Shown here: positions 34,964 through 46,403 of the stretch, in pieces
Position numbering within the stretch: the stretch's first letter is position 1
Layout of the letters: each line of letters begins with the position of its first letter
Origin: Mycolicibacterium austroafricanum
Lineage (GTDB): Bacteria; Actinomycetota; Actinomycetes; Mycobacteriales; Mycobacteriaceae
Assembly: GCF_902705885.1 (NCBI RefSeq)
Contig: NZ_CACSIP010000001.1
Coordinates: forward strand, 195,316 to 257,922
Direction of reading: 5' to 3'
Length of the DNA stretch: 62,607 nucleotides
Position numbers and translations under genes: made by a program
The notes under the pieces: model-generated
Database searches by the model: none
What the model saw: the letters and a program-made list of their open reading frames with translations, nothing else
Told to the model about the DNA's origin: nothing

Positions 34964-35931
34964 TTGGCAGGCTCCCACGCGTAGAGCGTCCACGCGGGAC
35001 CAGAATCTCCCTCGGGGAAGTCGATATATGTTGCGCGAACCTGCATTCCGATCTCCACGGTGGCTGGGTCGACGTTGCGGAGCTCGCCGAGCATCCGCAC
35101 GCCCTCTTCGAGTTCGACGAGCGCGATCACGAACGGCAACTTGCGACCCGGGATCTTCGGGGCGTGGTGCACGACGAAGCTGAACACCGCGCCTTTTCCG
35201 CTGGCCACCACGTAGTCGGTCGGCGCTTCTTTATCCGCCCACAAAGCCGGAACCGGCGGATGCTGCAAGGTGCCGTCGCCGCGCTTCTGGATCCGCAGTT
35301 CGTGCGCGTTGACGCCGTCCCAGAAGAACTTGGTGTCCTTCGAGGACGCGGGCCGCATCATCGAGGCCGCGTCGAGATCCTCGGGCACCGCCGAGGCGGG
35401 CGCATCTTGATCAGCGGGCCTGAACTTCATGATTCGCCAAATCATCTCGGCTACTGGACTGTCTTCGTCATCGCCACAGTGCCACGTGATCTTCTGCGTG
35501 ATGAAGAAGCCCTCGCCGAGCGCGGTGCGCTTGGGGCCGATGACGTCGGTCAGCTCCGCGGCGACGCTGACCTCCTCACCCGGGCGCAGATACCTGTGGT
35601 AGGTCTGCTCACAGTTGGTGGCGACCACACCGACATAGCCTGCGTCGTCGAACAATTCGAGGATCTTGCCGAGCGGGTCGTCATCGGGACGGACGCCGCC
35701 GAGCCCCATCATGGTCCACACCTGGATCATCGCCGGCGGCGCGACGACACCGGGATGGCCCGCGGTCTTAGCCGCTTCTTCGTCGACGTAGATCGGGTTC
35801 TTGTCGCCCATCGCGTCGAGCCAGTGGTCGACCATCGGTTGGTTGACCGGGTGGCGCCCGGTGCGCGGCTTGCTCTTTCCTTCGGCCTTGACCCGTTCGG
35901 CGGCGGCCTTGATGTCCTCGACTGCGCTCAT
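34960..35931 (-). CDS. chsH2: ChsH2, MaoC-DUF35 fusion
   Basis: The 323-residue protein starts at ATG 35929-35931 (MSAVEDIKAAAERVKAEGKS). Residues 1 to about 165 form a MaoC-like hotdog domain (NQPMVDHWLDAMGDKNPIYV). The C-terminal 130 or so residues are a DUF35 domain (GKGAVFSFVVHHAPKIPGRK, GELRNVDPATVEIGMQVRA). The first part works with ChsH1 in hydration; the DUF35 part binds Ltp2 and enables the aldol cleavage. The zinc-ribbon Cys of many DUF35 proteins are absent. The start overlaps the stop of a CAKSR-type micro-ORF. Confidence 0.92.
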   Translation of the reverse strand: MSAVEDIKAAAERVKAEGKSKPRTGRHPVNQPMVDHWLDAMGDKNPIYVDEEAAKTAGHPGVVAPPAMIQVWTMMGLGGVRPDDDPLGKILELFDDAGYVGVVATNCEQTYHRYLRPGEEVSVAAELTDVIGPKRTALGEGFFITQKITWHCGDDEDSPVAEMIWRIMKFRPADQDAPASAVPEDLDAASMMRPASSKDTKFFWDGVNAHELRIQKRGDGTLQHPPVPALWADKEAPTDYVVASGKGAVFSFVVHHAPKIPGRKLPFVIALVELEEGVRMLGELRNVDPATVEIGMQVRATYIDFPEGDSGPAWTLYAWEPAK

Positions 35932-35966
35932 GACCGCTGCCTTCTGCTCTTCGCGCAAGCGCTCAT
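35928..35966 (-). CDS. Micro-ORF, CAKSR type, between chsE2 and chsH2
   Basis: ATG 35964-35966 overlaps the chsE2 TGA (ATGA). Twelve codons follow (MSACAKSRRQRS), and the TGA at 35928-35930 overlaps the chsH2 ATG (ATGA). An AGAAGG sequence lies 11 bases before the chsH2 ATG. A near-identical DNA core (TTGCGCGAAGAGCAGA) recurs at 47146-47181 between ipdB and ipdC. Confidence 0.45.
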   Translation of the reverse strand: MSACAKSRRQRS

Positions 35967-37126
35967 CGCGGAACCCTCGGGACCTTCAGCCCCGCCGCGG
36001 CGATCATCTCCCGCATCACCTCGTTGACCCCTCCGCCGAACGTGATCACCAGGTTGCGCTTGGTGATCGTGTCCAGCCAGTCGAGGAGCTCGCCGGTCTC
36101 CGGGTCCGCCGGGTTGCCGTACTTGCCGACGATCTCCTCCGCCAACCGGCCGACATCCTGGATGCGTTCGGTGGAGAAGACTTTGGTGGCCGCGGCGTCG
36201 GCGACCGCGATGGTTTCGCCGGAGGCCGCCACCTGCCAGTTGAGCAGCTCGTTGACCCGCCAGATGGCCTTGATCTGCCCCAGCAGCCGGGCGACGTCCG
36301 GGTGCTCGATCGGGGTCACCCCGTCTGAACCCGGCTTGGAGGCCCACTCGCGGACCCTGTCGTAGATGCCCGCGACGCGCCCGGCCGGACCCAGCCCGAC
36401 CCGCTCGTGGTTGAGCTGGGTGGTGATGAGCTTCCAGCCGCCGTTCTCCTCACCGACGAGCATGTCGGCGGGCACCCGGACATCCTGGTAGTACGACGCG
36501 TTGGTGTGATGGGCACCGTCGGACAGGATGATCGGGGTCCAGGAGAACCCGGGATCCTTGGTGTCGACGATCAGGATCGAGATGCCCTTGTGCTTTGCAG
36601 CTTCCGGGTCGGTGCGGCAGGCGAGCCAGATGTAGTCGGCGTCATGGGCGCCGGTGGTCCACATCTTCTGGCCGTTGACGATGTACTCGTCGCCATGCCG
36701 CACCGCCGTGGTCCGCAGCGACGCGAGGTCTGTTCCCGCATCGGGCTCGGAATAGCCGATGGCGAAATGGATGTCGCCGGACAAGATCCCGGGCAGGAAC
36801 TTTTTCTTCTGCACGTCGGTGCCGTACACCTGCAGCGTGGGGCCCACCGTCTGCAGGGTGACCAACGGCAACGGAACGTCCGCCCGGTTGGCCTCGTTGA
36901 CGAAGATCTGTTGTTCGATCGGGCCGAAGCCCAACCCTCCGAACTCCTTGGGCCAGCCGACGCCGAGTTTCCCGTCGGAGCCCATCCGCTTGATCACCGC
37001 GCGGTAGGCCTCGTTGTGCCGGTTGGACTCCATCGCCTCGGCCTCCTCGGCCGTGATGAGGGTCGAGAAGTACTGCCGCAGTTCGGCTTGCAGCTGCCGT
37101 TGCTCGGGCGTCAGTTCGATGTACAT
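35963..37126 (-). CDS. chsE2: ChsE2 (FadE29), side-chain acyl-CoA dehydrogenase subunit
   Basis: The 387-residue protein has the acyl-CoA dehydrogenase fold: GIGWPKEFGGLGF-like N-terminal segment (VGWPKEFGGLGFG), AIGYSEPDAGTDLASLRTTA for FAD and substrate contacts and a C-terminal helical domain ending FGGGVNEVMREMIAAAG. It forms an alpha2beta2 heteromer with ChsE1 that dehydrogenates the three-carbon side chain of 3-oxo-4-pregnene-20-carboxyl-CoA. ATG 37126 overlaps the last of three tandem micro-ORFs that follow chsE1; its own stop overlaps another micro-ORF leading into chsH2. Confidence 0.92.
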   Translation of the reverse strand: MYIELTPEQRQLQAELRQYFSTLITAEEAEAMESNRHNEAYRAVIKRMGSDGKLGVGWPKEFGGLGFGPIEQQIFVNEANRADVPLPLVTLQTVGPTLQVYGTDVQKKKFLPGILSGDIHFAIGYSEPDAGTDLASLRTTAVRHGDEYIVNGQKMWTTGAHDADYIWLACRTDPEAAKHKGISILIVDTKDPGFSWTPIILSDGAHHTNASYYQDVRVPADMLVGEENGGWKLITTQLNHERVGLGPAGRVAGIYDRVREWASKPGSDGVTPIEHPDVARLLGQIKAIWRVNELLNWQVAASGETIAVADAAATKVFSTERIQDVGRLAEEIVGKYGNPADPETGELLDWLDTITKRNLVITFGGGVNEVMREMIAAAGLKVPRVPR

Positions 37127-37155
37127 CAGTTTTCCCGTCGCTTCGCTCGCCCCAT
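37126..37155 (-). CDS. Micro-ORF MGRAKRREN, third of three tandem copies
   Basis: ATG 37153-37155, nine codons, TGA 37126-37128. The stop overlaps the chsE2 ATG (TGATG), and the start overlaps the stop of the previous copy (TGATG). GGGAA inside the unit lies 5 bases before the next start. Confidence 0.45.
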   Translation of the reverse strand: MGRAKRREN

Positions 37156-37184
37156 CAGTTCTCCCGTCGCTTCGCTCGCCCCAT
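37155..37184 (-). CDS. Micro-ORF MGRAKRREN, second of three tandem copies
   Basis: ATG 37182-37184 overlaps the TAA of copy one (TAATG); nine codons; TGA 37155-37157 overlaps the ATG of copy three. The unit has a 29-nt period, so successive copies are in different reading frames. GGGAG precedes the next ATG by 5 bases. Confidence 0.45.
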   Translation of the reverse strand: MGRAKRREN

Positions 37185-37213
37185 TAGTTCTCCCGTCGCT
37201 TCGCTCGCCCCAC
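37184..37213 (-). CDS. Micro-ORF VGRAKRREN, first of three tandem copies
   Basis: GTG 37211-37213 shares a base with the chsE1 stop (TAGTG); nine codons; TAA 37184-37186 overlaps the next ATG. The GRAKRRE core equals that of the micro-ORF at 2425-2457. Confidence 0.45.
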   Translation of the reverse strand: MGRAKRREN

Positions 37214-38226
37214 TACGCTCCCACCAGGTCGAGGCGGTGTGAGGGCCCACCCAGGAATCGGGTGAGATCTTTGATCGAGGAGTAGAAGCGGTCCATCGGG
37301 TAGGTGATATCCATACCCATACCACCGTGCAGGTGATGGCAGATCCGCATCGCGGGCGCGGCCTGCGAGGCCAGCCAGTATCCGAGAATTGCGAGGTCGT
37401 CCTCGGCTGCCGGATCGTCCGGGCGGCCTTCGGACAGCAGCCACACCACCGAGGTGGCCAGCAGCGAGATGGTCCGCGAGGCGATGTAGACCTCGGAGAG
37501 CTGAGCGGCCACGGTCTGGAACGTCGACAGCGGCCGGCCGAACTGTTCGCGGGTGGCGACATAGTCGGCGGTGAGCCGCAACGCACCGGCCACCAGCCCG
37601 GCCGCGAATGCGCCGACCGCCGCCAACACCAATTGGTTCACCCGGCGCGGCGTGGCGCCCTCGAGCACGTCGTCCCCGGAGATCGCGACATCGGCGAAGG
37701 ACACCACGAATTCCTCGGAGCCGTTGGAGGTCGGCGTCTTGGTGACCGTCAGTCCGTCGGCGTTTCCGGGAACCACCACGACACCGCCGTCGGTGCTGAC
37801 GATGATCCAATCCGCTTGTCCGGCATAGCCGACGGCGATCTTGGTGCCGTTGAGCTTGTTGCCGGCCAGCGACACCGCCGGCCGATCCGGCAACGAGGCG
37901 CCGGGTTCGTTGAGCGCGAACGTGAGCACCGAACCCTTCGCGACGGCGGCCAGGTAACGGTCCTGCTGGGCGTCGGACGCCAGATCCAGCAGCACGGCCG
38001 TCGCACCGAGCGTGGCCAGTGCCGGGCCGACTGTGCCGTGCCGGCCGATCTCCGTCAGCGCGGTGCCGAGCTCTGCCAGTCCGAGGCCGTCGCCACCGAG
38101 ACGTTCGGGTGCCGCGAGAGCAGCCACGCCGCCGGCGACGAGGGCATCCCAGCTGTTGTCGCGGGACAGCACCGACGTCACCACATCGGCGACAGCCTGT
38201 TGTCCTTCATCGGGACTGAAATCCAC
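37213..38226 (-). CDS. chsE1: ChsE1 (FadE28), side-chain acyl-CoA dehydrogenase subunit
   Basis: The 337-residue protein is a short acyl-CoA dehydrogenase-like subunit. FALNEPGASLPDRPAVSLAG and the late HHLHGGMGMDITYPMDRFYS segment are typical; the latter corresponds to the FAD-contacting region near the C-terminus. It partners ChsE2 in the alpha2beta2 enzyme acting on the C3 side chain. GTG 38224-38226 begins VDFSPDEGQQAVADVV. It lies 34 bp after cyp125 in the same operon; its TAG shares a base with the first of three tandem micro-ORFs. Confidence 0.9.
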   Translation of the reverse strand: MDFSPDEGQQAVADVVTSVLSRDNSWDALVAGGVAALAAPERLGGDGLGLAELGTALTEIGRHGTVGPALATLGATAVLLDLASDAQQDRYLAAVAKGSVLTFALNEPGASLPDRPAVSLAGNKLNGTKIAVGYAGQADWIIVSTDGGVVVVPGNADGLTVTKTPTSNGSEEFVVSFADVAISGDDVLEGATPRRVNQLVLAAVGAFAAGLVAGALRLTADYVATREQFGRPLSTFQTVAAQLSEVYIASRTISLLATSVVWLLSEGRPDDPAAEDDLAILGYWLASQAAPAMRICHHLHGGMGMDITYPMDRFYSSIKDLTRFLGGPSHRLDLVGA

Positions 38227-38260
38227 CCGAATCCTCCTTGATCCTGGATGAGTGACCGCG

Positions 38261-39523
38261 TCAGTGCGAGACGGGGCAGCCGGTGCCGGTGTAGTCCACC
38301 TGCCAGTGCTTGATGCCGTTGAGCCATCCCGACTTCAGCCGCTCGGGCTCGCCGATCGGCTTGAGATCCGGCATGTTGTCGGCGACGGCGTTGAAGATCA
38401 GATTGATCGTCATCTTGGCGAGGTTCGCGCCGATGCAGTAGTGCGCGCCGGTGCCACCGAATCCGACGTGCGGATTCGGGTTGCGCAGGATGTTGAACGA
38501 CGCGGGACCGTCGAAGACCTCGTCGTCGAAGTTGGCCGAGCGGTAGGACATCACGACCCGCTCGCCCTTCTTGATCTTGACCCCGCCCAGCTCGGCGTCC
38601 TCGAGCGCGGTGCGCTGGAAGGCCGACACCGGGGTGGCCCAGCGCACGATCTCGTCGGCAGCGGTCTCCGGGCGTTCTTTCTTGTAGAGCTCCCACTGGT
38701 CGGGGTGCTGGGAGAACGCGATCATTCCGTGAGTGATCGAGTTACGGGTGGTCTCGTTGCCGGCCACCGCGAGCATCACGACGAAGAAGCCGAACTCGTC
38801 GTCGGAGAGTTTCTCGCCCTCGATGTCGGCCTCGATCAGCGTGGTGACGATGTCGTCGGTGGGATTCTTGGCCCGCTCCTCGGCCATCTTCATCGCGTAC
38901 GTGATGAGCTCGAACGAGGACATCGCCGGATCCACGTCGGCGTACTCCGGATCCTCACCCGCGGTCATCTCGTTGGACCAGCGGAAGAGCTTGTCCCGGT
39001 CCTCCTGCGGGACACCCAGCAACCCGGCGATCGCCTGCAGCGGCAGCTCGCAGGACACCTGCTCGACGAAGTCGCCGGAGCCCTCGGCCGCGGCCGTCTC
39101 GGCGATTTTCTGGGCGCGGTTCCTGAGCTCTTCCTCGAGCCGTCCGACGGCGCGCGGGGTGAAACCGCGGGAGATGATCTTGCGGAGCCGGGTGTGCTGG
39201 GGGGCGTCCATGTTCAGCAGGACGGCCTTCTGCAGATCGATCGCGTCGCGGGTCATGCCCTGCGGCCACGTCGGGATGGCACCGTCGGGGGAGCTTCCGA
39301 AGATGTCGTTGCGCTTGGACACCTCTTTGACGTCGGCGTGCTTGGTCACGAGCCAGTAGCCCTTGTCGCCGAAGCCGCCCGTACCTCCCGGCACGTCGAC
39401 CCAGTGAATAGGCTCGGACTTACGGAGTTCGGCTAACTCCTCGACCGGCAGACGCTCGAGATTCAGGGTCGCGTCGAGGAAATCGAATTCTGGCGAGATC
39501 GGACATGAGTTCGGGCCGGGCAT
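38261..39523 (-). CDS. cyp125: CYP125, sterol C26/C27 oxidase cytochrome P450
   Basis: The 420-residue P450 has the I-helix AGNETTR, the ExxR region EIVRWATPV and the haem loop FGGTGAHYCIGANLA with the ligand Cys at about 363. CYP125 oxidises the terminal carbon of cholesterol and cholestenone to the acid that FadD19-type ligases activate. ATG 39523 follows GAGGAG. The KstR operator at 39542-39555 lies 18 bp upstream, with fadA5 divergent. It heads the side-chain operon that runs to ltp2. Confidence 0.94.
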   Translation of the reverse strand: MPGPNSCPISPEFDFLDATLNLERLPVEELAELRKSEPIHWVDVPGGTGGFGDKGYWLVTKHADVKEVSKRNDIFGSSPDGAIPTWPQGMTRDAIDLQKAVLLNMDAPQHTRLRKIISRGFTPRAVGRLEEELRNRAQKIAETAAAEGSGDFVEQVSCELPLQAIAGLLGVPQEDRDKLFRWSNEMTAGEDPEYADVDPAMSSFELITYAMKMAEERAKNPTDDIVTTLIEADIEGEKLSDDEFGFFVVMLAVAGNETTRNSITHGMIAFSQHPDQWELYKKERPETAADEIVRWATPVSAFQRTALEDAELGGVKIKKGERVVMSYRSANFDDEVFDGPASFNILRNPNPHVGFGGTGAHYCIGANLAKMTINLIFNAVADNMPDLKPIGEPERLKSGWLNGIKHWQVDYTGTGCPVSH

Positions 39524-39541
39524 AGGAAAGCTCTCCTCAAT

Positions 39542-39555
39542 TGCAACGTGTTCTA
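39542..39555. promoter_or_regulatory. KstR-type operator upstream of cyp125
   Basis: TGCAACGTGTTCTA matches TNNAACNNGTTNNA, 18 bp before the cyp125 ATG. Confidence 0.86.
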
Positions 39556-39620
39556 GTGCCAGTAAAACATGCCTCCACCGCAGATCAAAGGTGTGGCTGC
39601 ATCGCAGCTTGTCAGGCTTA

Positions 39621-39634
39621 TGAAACGTGTTCTA
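39621..39634. promoter_or_regulatory. KstR-type operator upstream of fadA5
   Basis: TGAAACGTGTTCTA matches the consensus and ends 10 bp before the fadA5 ATG. The adjacent text ACGTGTTCTAGCCTGA recurs at 60394-60409 before aspB, apart from the operator's 5' half. Confidence 0.86.
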
Positions 39635-39635
39635 G

Positions 39636-40807
<1,172 letters not shown>

Positions 40808-40808
<1 letters not shown>

Positions 40809-41203
40809 TGGGGGCCCCGCCGGTTCCGGCAGCCGACCGCATCGCCGCGGCTCAGGCGTACATCAGCGCACTGGCCAGTCACGATGCTGACGCGGTGCCG
40901 TTCGCACCCGGTTGCACGCGGGTCGAGGTCGGCGTCAAGACCGGGTTCTCGGGGAATCACCTGCGCCGCAGCCTCAACCGGGGTTTTCAGTACCGTGTGA
41001 TCCAGTCGGTCACCGACCCGGAGTTCACCGTCGACGGCGACATGGTCCGGGCCCGGTTCGACCTGTCGACCAAGCCGACGCTGGCCGGGCGTCGCGTCGG
41101 GGCTCACATCGACGAGACGTTCCTGATCCCGGCGGACGACCCCGCCGGTGAGGCGCGGATCCACCACATCCGGGCCGACATCCGCCCGTTTCTGACCCGA
41201 TAG
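40808..41203 (+). CDS. NTF2/SnoaL-like small protein
   Basis: The 131-residue product starts at GTG 40808, overlapping the fadA5 stop by one base (TAGTG). ADRIAAAQAYISALASHDADAVPFA at the N-terminus and the later beta-rich IHHIRADIRPFLTR fit the cone-shaped NTF2-like fold used by ketosteroid isomerases and many small-molecule enzymes. No catalytic residues can be assigned. Coupling to fadA5 suggests a sterol-related role, for instance isomerisation or binding of an intermediate, but this is inference. Confidence 0.7.
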
Positions 41204-41722
<519 letters not shown>

Positions 41723-41768
41723 CCTCCGGCGCTCTGTGCCGGTGGGCGGCGAGGGTCGTCGGGAATAG

Positions 41769-42967
<1,199 letters not shown>

Positions 42968-42984
42968 GCCTGCCGCCGCCGGGT

Positions 42985-43890
42985 TCAGCCCCCGTACACC
43001 GGAACCGGCGGGCGGGCTTTGGCCAGCAGGTCGGTGACGACCGGTCCCAGCTCGGCGGGATCCCACTTGGCTCCCTTGTCGATCTCCGGACCGTGCGCCC
43101 AGCCCTCCGCAACACGGATCTTGCCGCCGTCGACCTCGAACACCTTGCCGGTGACCTCACGGGACTGCGCGCTGCCGAGCCACACCACCAGCGGCGAGAC
43201 GTTCTCCGGTGCCATCGCGTCGAACTCGGCGTCCTGGGTGGCCATCATGTCCGCGAAGACGGTCTCGGTCATCCGGGTGCGCGCCGACGGCGCGATCGCG
43301 TTGACGGCCACCCCGTAGCGTCCCATCTCGGCGGCGGCCACCAGCGTCAGCGCTGCGATGCCCGCCTTCGACGCGCTGTAGTTCGCCTGTCCCACACTGC
43401 CTTGCAGCCCGGCGCCGGAACTGGTGTTGATGATCCGGGCATCCACGCTCTCGCCCGCTTTCGACTTGGCGCGCCAGTACGCGGCGGCGTGCTTCATGGT
43501 GGCGAAGTGCCCCTTGAGGTGCACGGCGGTGACCGCGTCGAACTCCTCCTCGCTGGTGTTGGCGAACATCCGGTCCCGCACGATGCCTGCGTTGTTCACC
43601 AGTACGTCGAGCCCGCCGAACGAGTCCACCGCGGTCTGGATGAGCCCCTCGGCCTGGGCCCAGTCCGCGACGTTGGCGCCACTGGTGACGGCTTCGCCAC
43701 CGGCAGCGACGATCTCGTCGACGACACCCTGCGCGGCGCTGCCGCCACCGGCCGGTGAACCGTCCAGCCCCACTCCGATGTCGTTGACCACCACCCGGGC
43801 TCCTTCGGCGGCGAACGCCAGGGCATGCGCCCGGCCGATTCCGCCACCCGCACCCGTCACGATGACCACACGGCCGTCGAGCAATCCCAT
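42985..43890 (-). CDS. SDR of the KstR2 block (Rv3548c-type)
   Basis: The 301-residue SDR has TGAGGGIGRAHALAFAAEGA for NAD binding, NNAGIVRDRMFA and the active-site YSASKAGIAALTL, a pattern like the dehydrogenase domain of peroxisomal multifunctional enzymes. ATG 43888-43890 follows AAGGAG and is preferred over an upstream in-frame ATG. It lies downstream of the Rv3549c-like SDR by 18 bp, in one transcript controlled by the KstR2 operator at 44713-44726. It probably oxidises a hydroxyacyl-CoA in ring C/D or side-chain breakdown. Confidence 0.85.
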   Translation of the reverse strand: MGLLDGRVVIVTGAGGGIGRAHALAFAAEGARVVVNDIGVGLDGSPAGGGSAAQGVVDEIVAAGGEAVTSGANVADWAQAEGLIQTAVDSFGGLDVLVNNAGIVRDRMFANTSEEEFDAVTAVHLKGHFATMKHAAAYWRAKSKAGESVDARIINTSSGAGLQGSVGQANYSASKAGIAALTLVAAAEMGRYGVAVNAIAPSARTRMTETVFADMMATQDAEFDAMAPENVSPLVVWLGSAQSREVTGKVFEVDGGKIRVAEGWAHGPEIDKGAKWDPAELGPVVTDLLAKARPPVPVYGG

Positions 43891-43908
43891 ATGAGTTGTC
43901 TCCTTCAA

Positions 43909-44697
43909 CTATTTGATGTCGGCGGTGGTGGTCGACAGGTAGTGCGGCGGCTCGCCACCGCCATGCACCTCCAGCGATGCCCCGCTGATATAGGACGCCG
44001 CCTCGGACGCCAGAAATGCTGTCGCCCAGCCGATGTCAGACGGTTTGGCGAGACGGCCGAGCGGCACGTTCTTCGAGATCGCGGCGATCGAGTCGGCGTC
44101 GCCGTAGAACAGCTCGGATTGTTCGGTTTCGACCATCCCGACCACCACGGAGTTCACCCGTACCTTGGGGGCCCACTCCACCGCCAGCGTGGCCGTCATG
44201 TTCTCCATGCCCGCCTTTGCCGCACCGTAGGCCACAGTGCCGGGGGTAGGCCGCCTGCCGCTGACACTGGTGATGTTCACGATGGATCCGCCCGACTCCT
44301 GGCTCTGCATCACCGCGTTCGCGTGCGTCGAGACCGAGAGCGCGCCAAGAAAGTTGAGCTCGAGGATTTTCCTGCTGAACTTCGCCGAGGCATCGGCGGC
44401 CGGGACATGGGGCGAACCGCCGGCGTTGTTGACGACGACATCGAGGCGGCCGTGATCGGAGATGATCGCCCCGATCATCGATTTGACCGCGTCGTCGTCG
44501 CGGATATCGCAGGAATGGAAGTCGTATGCCAGACCCTCGACCGGGCGGCGCGCGCAGGTCACCACGGTGGCGCCCTGGTCGGCGAACACCTTGCTGATGC
44601 CGGCACCGACGCCGCGCACCCCGCCTGTGACGAGGACGACGCGGTCGGCCAGACCCAGATTGACGGCTTGAAGGTCGCTGTCGGCGGTGTCAGTCAC
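43909..44697 (-). CDS. SDR of the KstR2 block (Rv3549c-type)
   Basis: The 262-residue SDR starts at GTG 44695-44697 (VTDTADSDLQAVNLGLADRV); the frame is open further up, but that part contains the KstR2 operator and overlaps echA20. Motifs: VTGGVRGVGAGISKVFADQG, NNAGGSPHVPA and YGAAKAGMENMTATLA. It opens a two-gene operon with the Rv3548c-like SDR and is divergent from echA20. A dehydrogenase step in ring C/D (HIP) catabolism is likely; the exact substrate is unknown. Confidence 0.84.
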   Translation of the reverse strand: MTDTADSDLQAVNLGLADRVVLVTGGVRGVGAGISKVFADQGATVVTCARRPVEGLAYDFHSCDIRDDDAVKSMIGAIISDHGRLDVVVNNAGGSPHVPAADASAKFSRKILELNFLGALSVSTHANAVMQSQESGGSIVNITSVSGRRPTPGTVAYGAAKAGMENMTATLAVEWAPKVRVNSVVVGMVETEQSELFYGDADSIAAISKNVPLGRLAKPSDIGWATAFLASEAASYISGASLEVHGGGEPPHYLSTTTADIK

Positions 44698-44712
44698 TGT
44701 GCTAGCGTACCA

Positions 44713-44726
44713 AGCAAGTGCTTGCT
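44713..44726. promoter_or_regulatory. KstR2-type operator between the SDR operon and echA20
   Basis: AGCAAGTGCTTGCT matches ANCAAGNNCTTGNT with symmetric half-sites, 15 bp upstream of the SDR start and 38 bp upstream of the echA20 ATG. Confidence 0.88.
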
Positions 44727-44764
44727 TAGGTAGCCACCCCACTTGAGAGTCACCGGAGCCCTTC

Positions 44765-45520
44765 ATGACCATCAGCACCAAGACCGCGGAGCCGGGCATC
44801 GTCTCGGTCACCGTCGACTACCCGCCCGTCAACGCGATCCCGTCGCGCGGCTGGTTCGAACTCGGCGATGCCATCACCGCCGCGGGCCGCGACATGAGCA
44901 CCCACGTGGTGATCCTTCGCGCCGAGGGGCGCGGCTTCAATGCCGGTGTCGACATCAAGGAGATGCAGAACACCGACGGCTTCACCGCGCTCATCGATGC
45001 CAACCGTGGCTGCTTCCACGCGTTCCGGTCGGTCTACGAATGTGAGGTTCCCGTCGTGACCGCCGTCAACGGCTTCTGCGTCGGCGGCGGTATCGGCCTG
45101 GTGGGCAACTCCGACGTCATCGTCGCCTCCGACGACGCCAAGTTCGGACTTCCCGAGGTGGAGCGCGGCGCGTTGGGTGCGGCCACCCACCTGTCCCGTC
45201 TGGTCCCGCAGCACATGATGCGGCGGCTGTTCTTCACCGCCGCCACTGTCGACGCCGAAACCCTGCACCACTTCGGGTCGGTGCACGAGGTGGTGCCACG
45301 CGCAGACCTGGACGAGTCCGCACTGCGCGTCGCCCGTGACATCGCCGCCAAGGACACCCGGGTGATCCGCGCCGCGAAGGAGGCGCTGAACCTGATCGAC
45401 GTGCAGCAGGTGAATTCGAGCTATCGCATGGAGCAGGGGTTCACCTTCGAGCTGAACCTCGCCGGGGTGTCCGATGAGCACCGCGACGCGTTCGCCGGCA
45501 CCGACAAGGGATCGAAATAG
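44765..45520 (+). CDS. echA20: EchA20, crotonase-fold ring hydrolase
   Basis: The 251-residue crotonase has AEGRGFNAGVDIKEM and NGFCVGGGIGLVGNSD oxyanion-hole segments. The usual catalytic Glu of the GGGxEL motif is replaced (GGGIGL), which fits a hydrolase rather than a hydratase. EchA20 orthologues open a carbocyclic ring of a CoA ester in the HIP (ring C/D) pathway before IpdAB. ATG 44765. ipdA starts 1 bp after its stop. The operon echA20-ipdA-ipdB-ipdC is expected to be KstR2-controlled. Confidence 0.9.
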   Translation: MTISTKTAEPGIVSVTVDYPPVNAIPSRGWFELGDAITAAGRDMSTHVVILRAEGRGFNAGVDIKEMQNTDGFTALIDANRGCFHAFRSVYECEVPVVTAVNGFCVGGGIGLVGNSDVIVASDDAKFGLPEVERGALGAATHLSRLVPQHMMRRLFFTAATVDAETLHHFGSVHEVVPRADLDESALRVARDIAAKDTRVIRAAKEALNLIDVQQVNSSYRMEQGFTFELNLAGVSDEHRDAFAGTDKGSK

Positions 45521-45521
45521 G

Positions 45522-46402
<881 letters not shown>

Positions 46403-46403
<1 letters not shown>

